A stretch of DNA of 19,739 nt, from the NCBI GenBank assembly GCA_018712125.1, contig DVHM01000178.1, forward strand, positions 1-19,739. Direction: 5' to 3'. The position numbers were made by a program, and so were the translations under genes. This document shows positions 12,135 through 19,401 of the stretch, one piece after another. The first letter of the stretch is position 1. Every line of letters begins with the position of its first letter. The notes beneath the pieces are model-generated. The model did no database searches. It was not told the origin of the DNA and worked only from the letters and a program-made list of their open reading frames with translations. The DNA is from Pullilachnospira_A gallistercoris (lineage in GTDB: Bacteria; Bacillota; Clostridia; Lachnospirales; Lachnospiraceae).

Positions 12135-15100
12135 TCATGTTGTTTCAGCAAGTCCCGCCGCCCAAACGATCCCGGACAGGACAAAGTATGCGCAGGGAAG
12201 CGCAATGCCGTTTCCCCACAGGCGGTACTCCGCACTATCCGAATGCGGGTCTTTCAGCCATTTGCGGATCTGCTTTTCCGTCTTGGACTTCTTCGTCCCG
12301 GTGACAACCTTTCGGTGTGTCTCAAACACATCTGCCCAGAAACGGATCTCCTCATCGGTCGGATCCTCCGTTCCAAGGTCGGAACACCACCAATCCGGAA
12401 AGCCCTGGAGCCTTGCGCACTCGGTAGGGGTCAGGCGGCGGACAATATAATAGGGCTCGTTTTCGTTTATGATGGGCGGGTCCTTATAGTCGCTCGCCAC
12501 CAGTGTGCTAGCCATCTCTTCCTCTGCCATGGTAAAAAAAGATGATTTACTCGCACAGTAAACCGGGTACGCCACCGCATGGCGGTCACTGGTATCCAGT
12601 GTGAATGATACCTCCTCATTGACACCGTCCCCCTGCGGACCGTTCTTGTCAGCCCGGCCGATCATGGATCCCTGGAGGACATAGGTCTGCTGCTTCGTAC
12701 CAGGCTCCGCCGCCAGCGCCCCAGACACATTTTTCAGATCCCGGACTTCATCCCTCTGGTTCTGGGCGAATGCGACAACCGCGATCCCACCCTGGGAGCA
12801 GTCCGGCCGCCCGCCGTTCTGGTCAAGCGTCCGGGATGTCTTTGCTTCGTAAAAACCGGAATGCGGATTGTCTGACAGCATGGAATGACTGGCTTTGGAG
12901 CAGATGCCGTAAGCTTTCACGGCCAGCTCATTGCACCGGGACTCGCTGAGGTCAAAAGTGTTCAGGGTATTGGCCACATCTGCTTCCTTCCAGGACTGAC
13001 CTTCTCTTTTTGAGTGAGGGCGGGTTCCCTTACAGTACGGAATAAATACCGTCTGGTCATTATTGCAGCCGAGGGTGGCGGATTTCTCCACCTGTACCTG
13101 CGCGCCCTTGCCGCCTCCCTCGCATCCGGAACGGATCTTCAAGGTCTGCGGCGGCAGTTCCTGATGGGCCTTTCCATCCATCACAAGCGGCACGTTATTC
13201 CCGCCCGTCCCCATCCGGCTGGTCAGGGTCTGGATCTTTTCCGGCTCCCCAATGCCGATGCGGGAATCTGCCGGATGGTAGTCCAGGGCAATCGCAGCCG
13301 GTACCACGCCAGCCCGCAGGGTCGGGGAAGTTTCTTCCTCATATCCGATCCCCCTGGCGTTTGCGCTGTGTTCCGTACAGAAGCCGGCGGCACCAGGAGG
13401 TCCGTCCAGAAGCACCGGCGGGTGGTGCGCCTCCGCCCTGAGCGTGCTGACCACATCTTCCGACACATCCATCCGGGAACCTCCCTGGTCGTTCAGGATG
13501 ACCCGTCCCCGGTATCCTTCATCCGTTCCGCCTGCTGCTCCAGGGCTTTCTTCAGGATCTCCGGCAGCGCCTTGCCCCTGGCGGAAGCCCTGCGGAGTAT
13601 ACCCAGACACGCCTTCCGACTTAAATAAAACCTCCGGGGCACGTCCGCCTGCAAAATCCGCGACAAGAAAGATTCTTGCCCTTCGTTGGGGGACGCCCCA
13701 GTATTGAGCGTCAAGAACGCGGTATGCCACGCTCCATCCGTCTCCCAGGTAACAGTCGGCGCAGGGCCATCTGCCTTTTTCAGGCGGAGGCAGCGGTGGC
13801 GCTTGCGGTTCTTTGATCCGGATGACTTCTTCGAGGACGGCTTTGAAGTCCTCCCCTTTGTTGGAGGAGAAGGCCCCCGGCACGTTTTCCCAGACGATAA
13901 ATCTTGGTTTTTCTCCATGCGTTTTCTCCCTCATTTCCTTCACGATACGGACGGCCTCGAAAAACAGCCCGGACCGTGAACCATCCAGGCCGCTGCGTTT
14001 CCCTGCGATGGAAAGGTCCTGGCAGTTGTGCACCACTATCCCCTCCGCAACGTAACTATTGTCTTCCTCTACCGTCAGGTTGTAGACAAGTTTTGTCTGG
14101 CGTGTGGGAATAACCCTGCGCACACGGTACCACGAATGGGGCCCGTCAGTAAGGCGGCTTCTTTTACTGGGGATGACAAGCTGAACACAGTACTGGTCTC
14201 TCTGATTTACCGTCCGTCCTTCAATCACACAGATATCCGGCATTTCTGCATGATATACTGTAGTGGAATACCCCAAACTCTCCCCTAACAGGCGAAGGCC
14301 GTGTACCAAATGCCTGCTTACCGTCGTAATCCGGAAGCGGGTTTCACTGCACTGGTGTCCATCGGAGTCAAGAACGCCCTGGAGCATTGCCCTTCTCCAG
14401 CTTTCCGGCATAGAAAAAGCCCACGCAGGAATCTTTTTCCCGTGAGCGTATTTTCCGAAATTCTCTTTGAGCCATTCGCAAAGCAAAAGACTGTTAAGGG
14501 CATATTTTACTGCCGTCCTGCACCGCTCCACGCAGTAGTGGTCGGTGATCAGTTCCACGGCTTCCTTAAGTCTTTCCTCTTTTTCATATCCTGCGCAGAT
14601 GACAATCCTCCCGTTACACTGACCTTCGGGTCTGCCACACCTCTGGCCGTCCTGCACCCAACCGTCTCCGATCCATCGCCCGACGAGATAAAAGAAATCT
14701 TCATTAAACGGCGGCATTTCTTTTAATTGGCGGTTTCCATCATGGCACGGCCTGGGAATCCGAAGCGGTTCAAAGCTGTTTGGTACTGCCCAGAGCCTGC
14801 CATCCATGTCTTTTGCCGCAGTCCATTCTTTTTCCTGACTGACGAATCGTATATTCCCCCGTTTCCCGTTGCCAAGCTGGGGATAGTACCTTTTCATCCT
14901 TGCGCTGTAGATCGGATGATTGGGCGTGCACTCGAGACCATAATGATTCCCTTTCAGGATAACGGTTGCTCCGATTTTTGAGCCCGCAGCTGTAACCCTG
15001 CGCCATCTCCCCTGATGAGTCAGCACCTTCATTCCCGGTCGGATGCTCTCAATCTCCAGATACCCTTTATCTGTAAGGACAAGTGTTCCTTCCGGAAAAC

Positions 15101-15344
15101 AGGGGCTTCCGAAGGTGATGATATCCACCGGCTCCACCTCTGCGCCGTTTAAGGCGGACACATCCCCGTAATGCTGCATTTCTGACAGCCGCTTTGTAGT
15201 CACCCGGATGGCGAAGGGTTCTATTTCGGAAGCCCAGACCGGCTCCACACCCGCGAGGATCCCCGCCAATGGAAAACCCCCGGAGCCATCAAACAGGCTG
15301 CCGAGGGTGAGAGGTTCCCTCTGATTTGTCTCCCTACTCTCCAT
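12135..15344 (-). CDS. Cytosine-C5 DNA methyltransferase precursor containing an intein
   Basis: A 1069-residue precursor, 710 residues after splicing. Motif I is LGSLFDGSGGFPLAG; motif IV is GSPCQDLS, split by the intein; then ENVPGAF (VI), QRRARIFLVA (VIII), RRLTPTECARLQGFPD (IX) and YRLWGNGIALP (X). The enzyme transfers a methyl group from S-adenosylmethionine to C5 of cytosine, probably protecting phage DNA from host restriction. Between VIII and IX lies a variable region of about 400 residues (DNA about 12445-13655) with roughly ten '(x)TL' segments, far longer than in single-specificity enzymes. ATG 15344 has GGAGGG 6 bp upstream and overlaps the ParB-methyltransferase stop by 11 bp. 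The recognition sequence cannot be read from the sequence. Confidence 0.95.
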   Translation of the reverse strand: MESRETNQREPLTLGSLFDGSGGFPLAGILAGVEPVWASEIEPFAIRVTTKRLSEMQHYGDVSALNGAEVEPVDIITFGSPCFPEGTLVLTDKGYLEIESIRPGMKVLTHQGRWRRVTAAGSKIGATVILKGNHYGLECTPNHPIYSARMKRYYPQLGNGKRGNIRFVSQEKEWTAAKDMDGRLWAVPNSFEPLRIPRPCHDGNRQLKEMPPFNEDFFYLVGRWIGDGWVQDGQRCGRPEGQCNGRIVICAGYEKEERLKEAVELITDHYCVERCRTAVKYALNSLLLCEWLKENFGKYAHGKKIPAWAFSMPESWRRAMLQGVLDSDGHQCSETRFRITTVSRHLVHGLRLLGESLGYSTTVYHAEMPDICVIEGRTVNQRDQYCVQLVIPSKRSRLTDGPHSWYRVRRVIPTRQTKLVYNLTVEEDNSYVAEGIVVHNCQDLSIAGKRSGLDGSRSGLFFEAVRIVKEMREKTHGEKPRFIVWENVPGAFSSNKGEDFKAVLEEVIRIKEPQAPPLPPPEKGRWPCADCYLGDGWSVAYRVLDAQYWGVPQRRARIFLVADFAGGRAPEVLFKSEGVSGYTPQGFRQGQGAAGDPEESPGAAGGTDEGYRGRVILNDQGGSRMDVSEDVVSTLRAEAHHPPVLLDGPPGAAGFCTEHSANARGIGYEEETSPTLRAGVVPAAIALDYHPADSRIGIGEPEKIQTLTSRMGTGGNNVPLVMDGKAHQELPPQTLKIRSGCEGGGKGAQVQVEKSATLGCNNDQTVFIPYCKGTRPHSKREGQSWKEADVANTLNTFDLSESRCNELAVKAYGICSKASHSMLSDNPHSGFYEAKTSRTLDQNGGRPDCSQGGIAVVAFAQNQRDEVRDLKNVSGALAAEPGTKQQTYVLQGSMIGRADKNGPQGDGVNEEVSFTLDTSDRHAVAYPVYCASKSSFFTMAEEEMASTLVASDYKDPPIINENEPYYIVRRLTPTECARLQGFPDWWCSDLGTEDPTDEEIRFWADVFETHRKVVTGTKKSKTEKQIRKWLKDPHSDSAEYRLWGNGIALPCAYFVLSGIVWAAGLAETT
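14025..15101 (-). mobile_element. LAGLIDADG intein inside the cytosine methyltransferase
   Basis: A 359-residue intein (precursor residues 82-440). It starts with Cys (CFPEGTLVLTDKGYLEI, block A), has a block B ECTPNHPIYS with the conserved His, and ends in IVVHN before a +1 Cys (block G). Block F is YNLTVEEDNSYVAEG. The homing endonuclease carries two LAGLIDADG helices: YLVGRWIGDGW and MLQGVLDSDGH, each with the catalytic Asp. The +1 extein residue is the methyltransferase's own catalytic Cys (GSP|intein|CQDLS), so the enzyme should be inactive until splicing. The DNA site of insertion is the most conserved codon block of the host gene, as is usual for inteins. Confidence 0.95.
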
Positions 15345-16605
15345 GACTGCCCTCCGTTTCCGGCTCAAAGCTGGCCACTTCCTCAAACTTCAGCTTCTGC
15401 CCATCACGGATGACATACACATCGTCATAATGACCGGACTGATGTTCGATATATCTCTTGACGATTACATCAACGAACTTTGGATCAAGCTCAATGCCCC
15501 GGCATGCCCGGTCGGTCTCCTCACATGCGATCAGCGTCGATCCGGAGCCCAGGAACGGGTCCAGCACGATGGCATTGGTCATGGTGCTGTTCTTGATGGG
15601 ATAACTCATCAGGCCGATGGGCTTCATGGTCGGATGGAGCTTATTGGATTTCGGCCGGTCATATTCCCAGATGGTGGTCTGCTTCCGGTCGGAATACCAC
15701 TGGTGCCGACCGTCTTTCTTCCAACCGTAAAGGCAGGGTTCGTGCTGCCACTGATAAGGGCTCCGCCCAAGGACCAGCGCGTTCTTCTTCCAGATACAGC
15801 ACCCGGAGAGGTAAAAGCCTACCGCGTCAAATGCGCGGCGGAAGATCAGCCCCTTGGAATCCGAATGAAACACATAGATGCTGCCGTCATCCGCCAGGTT
15901 GTCATGCATACAGCGCATGGCCTTCTCGGTAAACTGGTATGCTTCCTCATCCGGAAGGTCGTCATTCTGGATCGTCCCGGCAGTCCCCTCATAGGACACG
16001 AAGTAGGGAAGATCGGTCAGGACCAGATTTGCTTTCACGCCATCCAGCACTTGCGCATAGCTTTCCGGCAGGGTCGAATCCCCGCAAAAGACTTTATGCT
16101 TTCCCAACACCCACAGGTCACCATCTCTGGAAAATACAGGCTGCTTCAGTTCCGATTCCACATCGAAATCATCTTCCTTGACTTCCTTGCTGTGTACCTT
16201 GTTGAACAAAGTCTCGATCTCCGGCGGGTCAAAGCCGGTCTTTCCAAGGTCAAAATCGCTGTTCTCGATATCCTTCAAAAGATCTGCCAGCAGGGAATCA
16301 TCCCAGGCACCGGTGATCTTGTTGAGGGCGATGTTCAGCGCTTTCTCCCTGGTCTTGTCGATGTCCACCACAGCGCAGGGCACTTCCGTGTAGCCCATAG
16401 CGATAGCAACATTGAGTCTCTGATGTCCGCCGATGATCGTCATATCGGCGTTGACCACCAGCGGGTCAGCAAAGCCGAATTCCTCAATGGAATTTTTGAT
16501 TTTTTCGTACTCTTTATCCCCAGGCTTTAACTTCTTCCTGGGATTGTAGGCAGCCGGCTTGAGTACGGTAACCGGCAGCACCTTCAGTTCCGCGGTAGGT
16601 TTCAT
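15334..16605 (-). CDS. ParB-like / DNA N4- or N6-methyltransferase fusion
   Basis: A 423-residue protein. Residues 8-100 form a ParB/sulfiredoxin-like nuclease domain (AAYNPRKKLK, then TIIGGHQRLNVAIAMGYTEV). The rest is a beta-class methylase (N6_N4_Mtase): LTDLPYFVSYEG at the catalytic motif IV (DLPY, residues 198-201) and DPFLGSGST (349-357) as the S-adenosylmethionine loop. This fusion is common in Firmicutes phages, where it methylates adenine or cytosine amino groups. The catalytic motif is normally DPPY; here the first Pro is Leu. GGAGG lies 9 bp before the ATG. It is in one operon with the zinc-finger genes upstream and the C5 methyltransferase downstream. Confidence 0.93.
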   Translation of the reverse strand: MKPTAELKVLPVTVLKPAAYNPRKKLKPGDKEYEKIKNSIEEFGFADPLVVNADMTIIGGHQRLNVAIAMGYTEVPCAVVDIDKTREKALNIALNKITGAWDDSLLADLLKDIENSDFDLGKTGFDPPEIETLFNKVHSKEVKEDDFDVESELKQPVFSRDGDLWVLGKHKVFCGDSTLPESYAQVLDGVKANLVLTDLPYFVSYEGTAGTIQNDDLPDEEAYQFTEKAMRCMHDNLADDGSIYVFHSDSKGLIFRRAFDAVGFYLSGCCIWKKNALVLGRSPYQWQHEPCLYGWKKDGRHQWYSDRKQTTIWEYDRPKSNKLHPTMKPIGLMSYPIKNSTMTNAIVLDPFLGSGSTLIACEETDRACRGIELDPKFVDVIVKRYIEHQSGHYDDVYVIRDGQKLKFEEVASFEPETEGSHGE

Positions 16606-16629
16606 GTGTACACGCCTCCATGTAAAGAT

Positions 16630-16875
16630 TTACACGCGCATGACCTCGGAGAAGGGCACAAAAAAAGAGCCAAAGAAAAATCCCGGCTCCATAGTTTCCG
16701 CATCCTTTTCCTCGCCAGTGATCTCTAATGGCGGCTGTTCCGTGATGGGGTACCATTCCGGATCCCTCCCATTCATGGACGCCAGCACCTTCTCCTCTGT
16801 ATGGTCAATGGCATGTACACAGATACCGCCCGTATTGCAGACCGCAAATACGCCGATGGCCTTCAATCCTTCCAT
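16630..16875 (-). CDS. Small hypothetical protein between zinc-finger and methyltransferase genes
   Basis: An 81-residue protein beginning MEGLKAIGVFAVCNTGGICV. An N-terminal strand-rich part is followed by an acidic stretch (EITGEEKDAETMEPG) and a hydrophobic C-terminal patch (FFFGSFFVPFSEVMRV). No family is recognised. ATG 16875 has GGGAG about 10 bp upstream; another ATG at 16899 would overlap the upstream gene. It begins 8 bp after that gene's stop and ends 24 bp before the methyltransferase start, so it is firmly within the operon. Confidence 0.7.
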   Translation of the reverse strand: MEGLKAIGVFAVCNTGGICVHAIDHTEEKVLASMNGRDPEWYPITEQPPLEITGEEKDAETMEPGFFFGSFFVPFSEVMRV

Positions 16876-16882
16876 AAATCCG

Positions 16883-17395
16883 TCACTCCCTTCTCCCATA
16901 GCGGAATTCAAAATAGCAGTCCTGGCAGCAGAAGCGCTGCGGCTTCTTCCCCTCATTGACCGCGTAGAAAATCTCCCCGCAATTCTCACACACGGCCTGC
17001 CGGCCGTGCTTTTCCTTTTCCGCTCGCCACCGGTCGTTCCAAAATTTGTTCTTGCAGGTACGGGAACAGAACTTCTTAGGCCGCCCAATGAGCGGCTGGA
17101 TGATCTTTTCCCCACACACAGGGCAATTGGCGTACTTTGGCTCCCGCCTGCGGTAGCGAAGCCATGCCTCATCTTCCGATGGGAGAGGAATCCGCCGGCA
17201 CGCCCCTGTAACCGGAAGGCCCAGCTTCAGGCAGTAGAGGATAACAGTCCCTTCCGGGATGCCGAGTCTCTCCGCAATTTCCGCACAACTCATTTCCCAC
17301 ATACGAAGCTCCCGTACTTTTTCACGCTCCGGATTATAGGCGCCGCCGTCAGAAACGCAATCCAGCGGAATCCCAGGATTCTTCTTTTCACCCAT
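16883..17395 (-). CDS. HTH plus double zinc-finger protein
   Basis: A 170-residue putative DNA-binding protein. Residues 33-60 (WEMSCAEIAERLGIPEGTVI) form a sigma-region-4-like helix-turn-helix. Two treble-clef-type zinc fingers follow: C91-C94/C110-C114 (CPVCG, then KKFCSRTC) and C136-C139/C156-C160 (CENCG, then RFCCQDC). Similar proteins in phages are sometimes labelled sigma-70-like. ATG 17395 is preferred over GTG 17404; it overlaps the upstream gene. Together with its paralogue at 17388 it is the best candidate in the window for a regulator of the repeated promoter cassette, but this is only inference. Confidence 0.82.
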   Translation of the reverse strand: MGEKKNPGIPLDCVSDGGAYNPEREKVRELRMWEMSCAEIAERLGIPEGTVILYCLKLGLPVTGACRRIPLPSEDEAWLRYRRREPKYANCPVCGEKIIQPLIGRPKKFCSRTCKNKFWNDRWRAEKEKHGRQAVCENCGEIFYAVNEGKKPQRFCCQDCYFEFRYGRRE

Positions 17396-17720
17396 CCGCC
17401 TCACCGCCTTTGATCGCCCGGCCCCGATTGGCGCAGGATCGGCTGCAGTAGGTGCGCGGCCGGTATGCTTCTTTAGCAGAGAGAAAATCCTTCCCGCAGA
17501 CAGGGCAGGTTTTCATCCGCGCAGCTTTCCAGTGCTCCGGTTTCGGATGCTCGGACCACCACCGTCTCCTGCAGGCGGCGGAACAAAACTTTCTTGGCCG
17601 GCCAGTCTTATTTCGCGGGATTGCTTCCCCACACTGTGGGCAAAATCGTTCTGCCACATGGGGCAGGAATTCTGCCATGGTACTGTCACAACAATCTTTA
17701 CTGCTTTTCTTTTCCTGCAT
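17388..17720 (-). CDS. Double zinc-finger protein
   Basis: A 110-residue protein with two zinc fingers of the same type as the downstream paralogue: C27-C30/C46-C50 (CPQCG, then RKFCSAAC) and C72-C75/C92-C96 (CPVCG, then RTYCSRSC). Each is followed by basic or aromatic residues (RRRWW, ANRGR) that suit nucleic-acid contact. It lacks the HTH. GGAGGAGG precedes ATG 17720 by about 6 bp. It is the first gene of the operon that runs down to the methyltransferases and overlaps the next gene by 8 bp. Confidence 0.82.
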   Translation of the reverse strand: MQEKKSSKDCCDSTMAEFLPHVAERFCPQCGEAIPRNKTGRPRKFCSAACRRRWWSEHPKPEHWKAARMKTCPVCGKDFLSAKEAYRPRTYCSRSCANRGRAIKGGEADG

Positions 17721-17787
17721 CTGCCTCCTCCTTTCCCATAGCGCAGCAAAAACAACCTGTTTTTATAAAAATGTTCAAAAAACAGGC

Positions 17788-17814
17788 AAAAAAGAAAGAG
17801 CCGTTATCCAGCTC
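17788..17814 (-). terminator. Terminator or attenuator ahead of the zinc-finger operon
   Basis: The minus-strand RNA forms GAGCTG-GATAA-CGGCTC followed by TTTCTTTTTT. It lies about 70 bp upstream of the first operon gene, after the region with the large inverted repeats, so it may attenuate the operon or end an upstream short RNA. Confidence 0.65.
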
Positions 17815-17846
17815 CAAGGGTAAGATTTTATCTTTGTATGATTTCA

Positions 17847-17914
17847 GCTTGTTTTTTGATGTTCCAGTCCGATATTTTGCCGGAACAAGCAAAAACACAC
17901 GGGAAATATCGGAC
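17847..17914. repeat. Overlapping inverted repeats upstream of the zinc-finger operon
   Basis: GTCCGATATTT (17867-17877) and AAATATCGGAC (17904-17914) are perfect 11-bp arms. GCTTGTT (17847-17853) and AACAAGC (17884-17890) form another pair, and GTTCC/GGAAC (17861-17865 / 17882-17886) a third. The pairs cannot all form together, as in a two-state RNA or a multi-site operator. Confidence 0.6.
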
Positions 17915-18135
17915 ATATCACGGTTTCTCATGTGCTTTGGTTCATTCCGGACAGATATGCCGGGGTCTTAAGAGATGCTTGCCGCGCCTCTTTTTCATGT
18001 GTTTTAGTTTCGCGCCGTACCCTCAAGACCCCCGGCCTGTCAATTTCGCGGATTTTCACAGATGAGGGGCCGCCGGTCTTCCTGCGGCTTTCCCACAGTG
18101 AAGTGACCCCGGCCCCGGCGGGGCAGCGGAGCATG

Positions 18136-18171
18136 AAAAAAGCACCCATCAGATTTCTCTGACAGATGCTT
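18136..18171 (-). terminator. Intrinsic terminator of vapBC
   Basis: The minus-strand RNA pairs GCATCTGTCAGA with TCTGATGGGTGC (12 bp with U-G pairs, GAAA loop), followed by TTTTTT. It begins 15 bp after the vapC stop. Confidence 0.85.
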
Positions 18172-18184
18172 CATTCTAATCTGC

Positions 18185-18595
18185 TTATTCTTTGGTCCAA
18201 TCTTCGACTTCCAGATCCAGATCTTCAACACGAAAGAACTCTCTGGTATTATTCGTTACAAGAATTAATCGCTCTGATCTTGCGTGCCCCGCAATCAGCA
18301 TATCCATCGGTCCAATCGGTGTTCCCTTACGTTCAAGTTCTGCACGAACTTTTCCGTATTCTTCCGCAGCATAATTATCAAACGGAAGAATCGAGATAGA
18401 CGACAGAAACAGCGTAATCGCCGCACGGTTACGTTCCACTGCCTGACTTTTCTCCACGCCATGCATCAATTCACCATAGGTGATGGATGAAACACATATA
18501 TCCTCTGGGTTGTGCTTCAGAAAATTCTTTATAACTTCCGGTGGTTTATGCTTAATTGCATAGATACAGATGTTTGTGTCCAGCATATACTTCAT
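18185..18595 (-). CDS. vapC: VapC-family PIN-domain ribonuclease toxin
   Basis: A 136-residue PIN-domain protein of the usual length. The acidic metal site is present: Asp6 in MLDTNICIYAI, Glu42 in YGELMHG and Asp98 in GPMDMLIAGHA, with TNNTREF near the C-terminus. VapC toxins cleave specific RNAs, often initiator tRNA or rRNA, unless bound by VapB. The ATG overlaps the vapB stop (ATGA), giving translational coupling. The product appears intact, so the pair is probably active; it may stabilise the element or act against other phages. Confidence 0.95.
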   Translation of the reverse strand: MKYMLDTNICIYAIKHKPPEVIKNFLKHNPEDICVSSITYGELMHGVEKSQAVERNRAAITLFLSSISILPFDNYAAEEYGKVRAELERKGTPIGPMDMLIAGHARSERLILVTNNTREFFRVEDLDLEVEDWTKE

Positions 18596-18822
18596 AAGGC
18601 TTCACGCTCCTGTACCGGAGGTTGTTCTCTGCCGCTGCTCATGAAGTCATCTGAGAACATTTCCAAACTGTTCAGAAAACCAGCCCACTTATTTTCTTTC
18701 GGCATCAGAATGACGATGTCACCAATCTTGTTCACTGCAACTTCATCACCGCTGAAACGGCATTCTTTCGGAAGACGAACGGCCTGACTCCGACCATTTT
18801 CAAACAATTTTGCAGTCATCAT
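18592..18822 (-). CDS. vapB: VapB-family antitoxin (AbrB/SpoVT fold)
   Basis: A 76-residue protein beginning MMTAKLFENGRSQAVRLPKE, the typical VapB/MazE swapped-hairpin start (NGRSQAVRLPKECRF). The C-terminal half (KWAGFLNSLEMFSDDFM) is the expected toxin-wrapping region. The ATG at 18822 lies 9 bp after GGAGG; the ATG at 18828 is too close. The operator AAGTATATA-6-TATATACTT overlaps its promoter, as in autoregulated pairs. Confidence 0.93.
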   Translation of the reverse strand: MMTAKLFENGRSQAVRLPKECRFSGDEVAVNKIGDIVILMPKENKWAGFLNSLEMFSDDFMSSGREQPPVQEREAL

Positions 18823-18845
18823 GATCATACACCTCCTTACGCTTT

Positions 18846-18876
18846 AAGTATATACCGTGATATATACTTTTGTCAA
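18846..18876 (-). promoter_or_regulatory. vapBC promoter and operator
   Basis: TTGACA (18871-18876) and TATATA (18849-18854) with a 16-bp spacer. AAGTATATA (18846-18854) and TATATACTT (18861-18869) form a perfect 9-bp inverted repeat that covers the -10 and most of the spacer. Confidence 0.85.
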
Positions 18877-18920
18877 GGTGTTCCCAGCATTTTAGTTTAT
18901 GCAGGCTGGTACAATCTATA

Positions 18921-18953
18921 CGATAGCAAGTACGAAAATCTTGCTTGCTATCG
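18921..18953. repeat. 10-bp inverted repeat CGATAGCAAG...CTTGCTATCG
   Basis: Perfect 10-bp arms at 18921-18930 and 18944-18953, 13 bp apart, between vapB and the HNH gene. No U tract follows on either strand. The core GATAGCA is shared with the operator at 19410-19429. Confidence 0.6.
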
Positions 18954-19026
18954 CACAGTATTTGACCGCTTTCACCCAAAATCAGGCGCATTTCGGGAGA
19001 AAGAAAATCCCTCCGGAAGAAAAATA

Positions 19027-19386
19027 TTAGTAGGTATAAGTGGGCCGGTTATCCTCCCGCCAGGTTTTCCGGTCATGACACGCTTTGCAGAGCGGCTGCC
19101 AGTTGCTCCGGTCCCAGAACAGTTTCTGGTCACCGCGGTGTGGAACAATGTGATCCACAACTGTGGCCTTGGTATATCGTCCCTGCTTCAAGCACTCCGC
19201 ACACAGCGGGTGGCTCTGAAGAAACGCTTTGCTTGCTTTCTGCCAACGGCTGCCATAGCCGCGCTTTGCGGCAGGCCGTGTTATCTCCGGGTGGAGAGGC
19301 TTGTGCTTCTCACAAAACTTTGTCCCTGGCTCAATCAGTTCTGGACAGCCTGGGTGTCCACAGGGGACTCTTGGTTTCCCTGGCAT
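19027..19386 (-). CDS. HNH endonuclease
   Basis: A 119-residue phage HNH nuclease. An N-terminal zinc knuckle (CGHPGC, then FCEKH) precedes the ββα-metal core: CAEC, then VVDHIVPHRGD, NWQPLCKACHDRKT, with the DH, N and H of the HNH motif in order. In HK97-like phages such proteins sit next to terS and aid DNA packaging by terminase. Here about 14.5 kb of other genes separate it from terS. ATG 19386 has GGGAG about 9 bp upstream; a GTG three codons earlier is possible. It faces the toxin-like gene at 19475 across a shared operator. Confidence 0.93.
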   Translation of the reverse strand: MPGKPRVPCGHPGCPELIEPGTKFCEKHKPLHPEITRPAAKRGYGSRWQKASKAFLQSHPLCAECLKQGRYTKATVVDHIVPHRGDQKLFWDRSNWQPLCKACHDRKTWREDNRPTYTY

Positions 19387-19401
19387 TGTAATCACTCCCT
19401 C

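Larger units (their letters stand above)
17721..18184. other. 464-bp non-coding region with palindromes and terminators
   Basis: No convincing gene; a + strand frame at 17932-18162 has no ribosome binding site or recognisable product. From left to right it contains CCTGTTTTT/AAAAACAGG (17756-17786), a minus-strand terminator (17788-17814), overlapping inverted repeats (17847-17914), a GC-rich stretch and the vapC terminator (18136-18171). No clear promoter for the zinc-finger operon was found, though one is expected here. Confidence 0.7.

Noticed and set aside
11894..12235. A 113-codon version of the small membrane protein
   Set aside because: The longer N-terminus lies inside the methyltransferase coding region and has no plausible ribosome binding site; the TTG at 12058 fits better.
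15343..16530. A 395-codon + strand frame opposite the ParB-methyltransferase
   Set aside because: It mirrors a gene with strong motifs and has no promoter or ribosome binding site of its own.
17932..18162. A 76-codon + strand frame in the large intergenic region
   Set aside because: It has no ribosome binding site, overlaps the vapC terminator and resembles no known protein.
18921..18953. Inverted repeat considered as a phage attachment core
   Set aside because: No integrase gene, tRNA end or second copy as a direct repeat is visible, so an operator or RNA hairpin is more likely.
18800..18991. A 63-codon minus-strand frame overlapping vapB
   Set aside because: It covers the vapBC promoter and operator and lacks a ribosome binding site.
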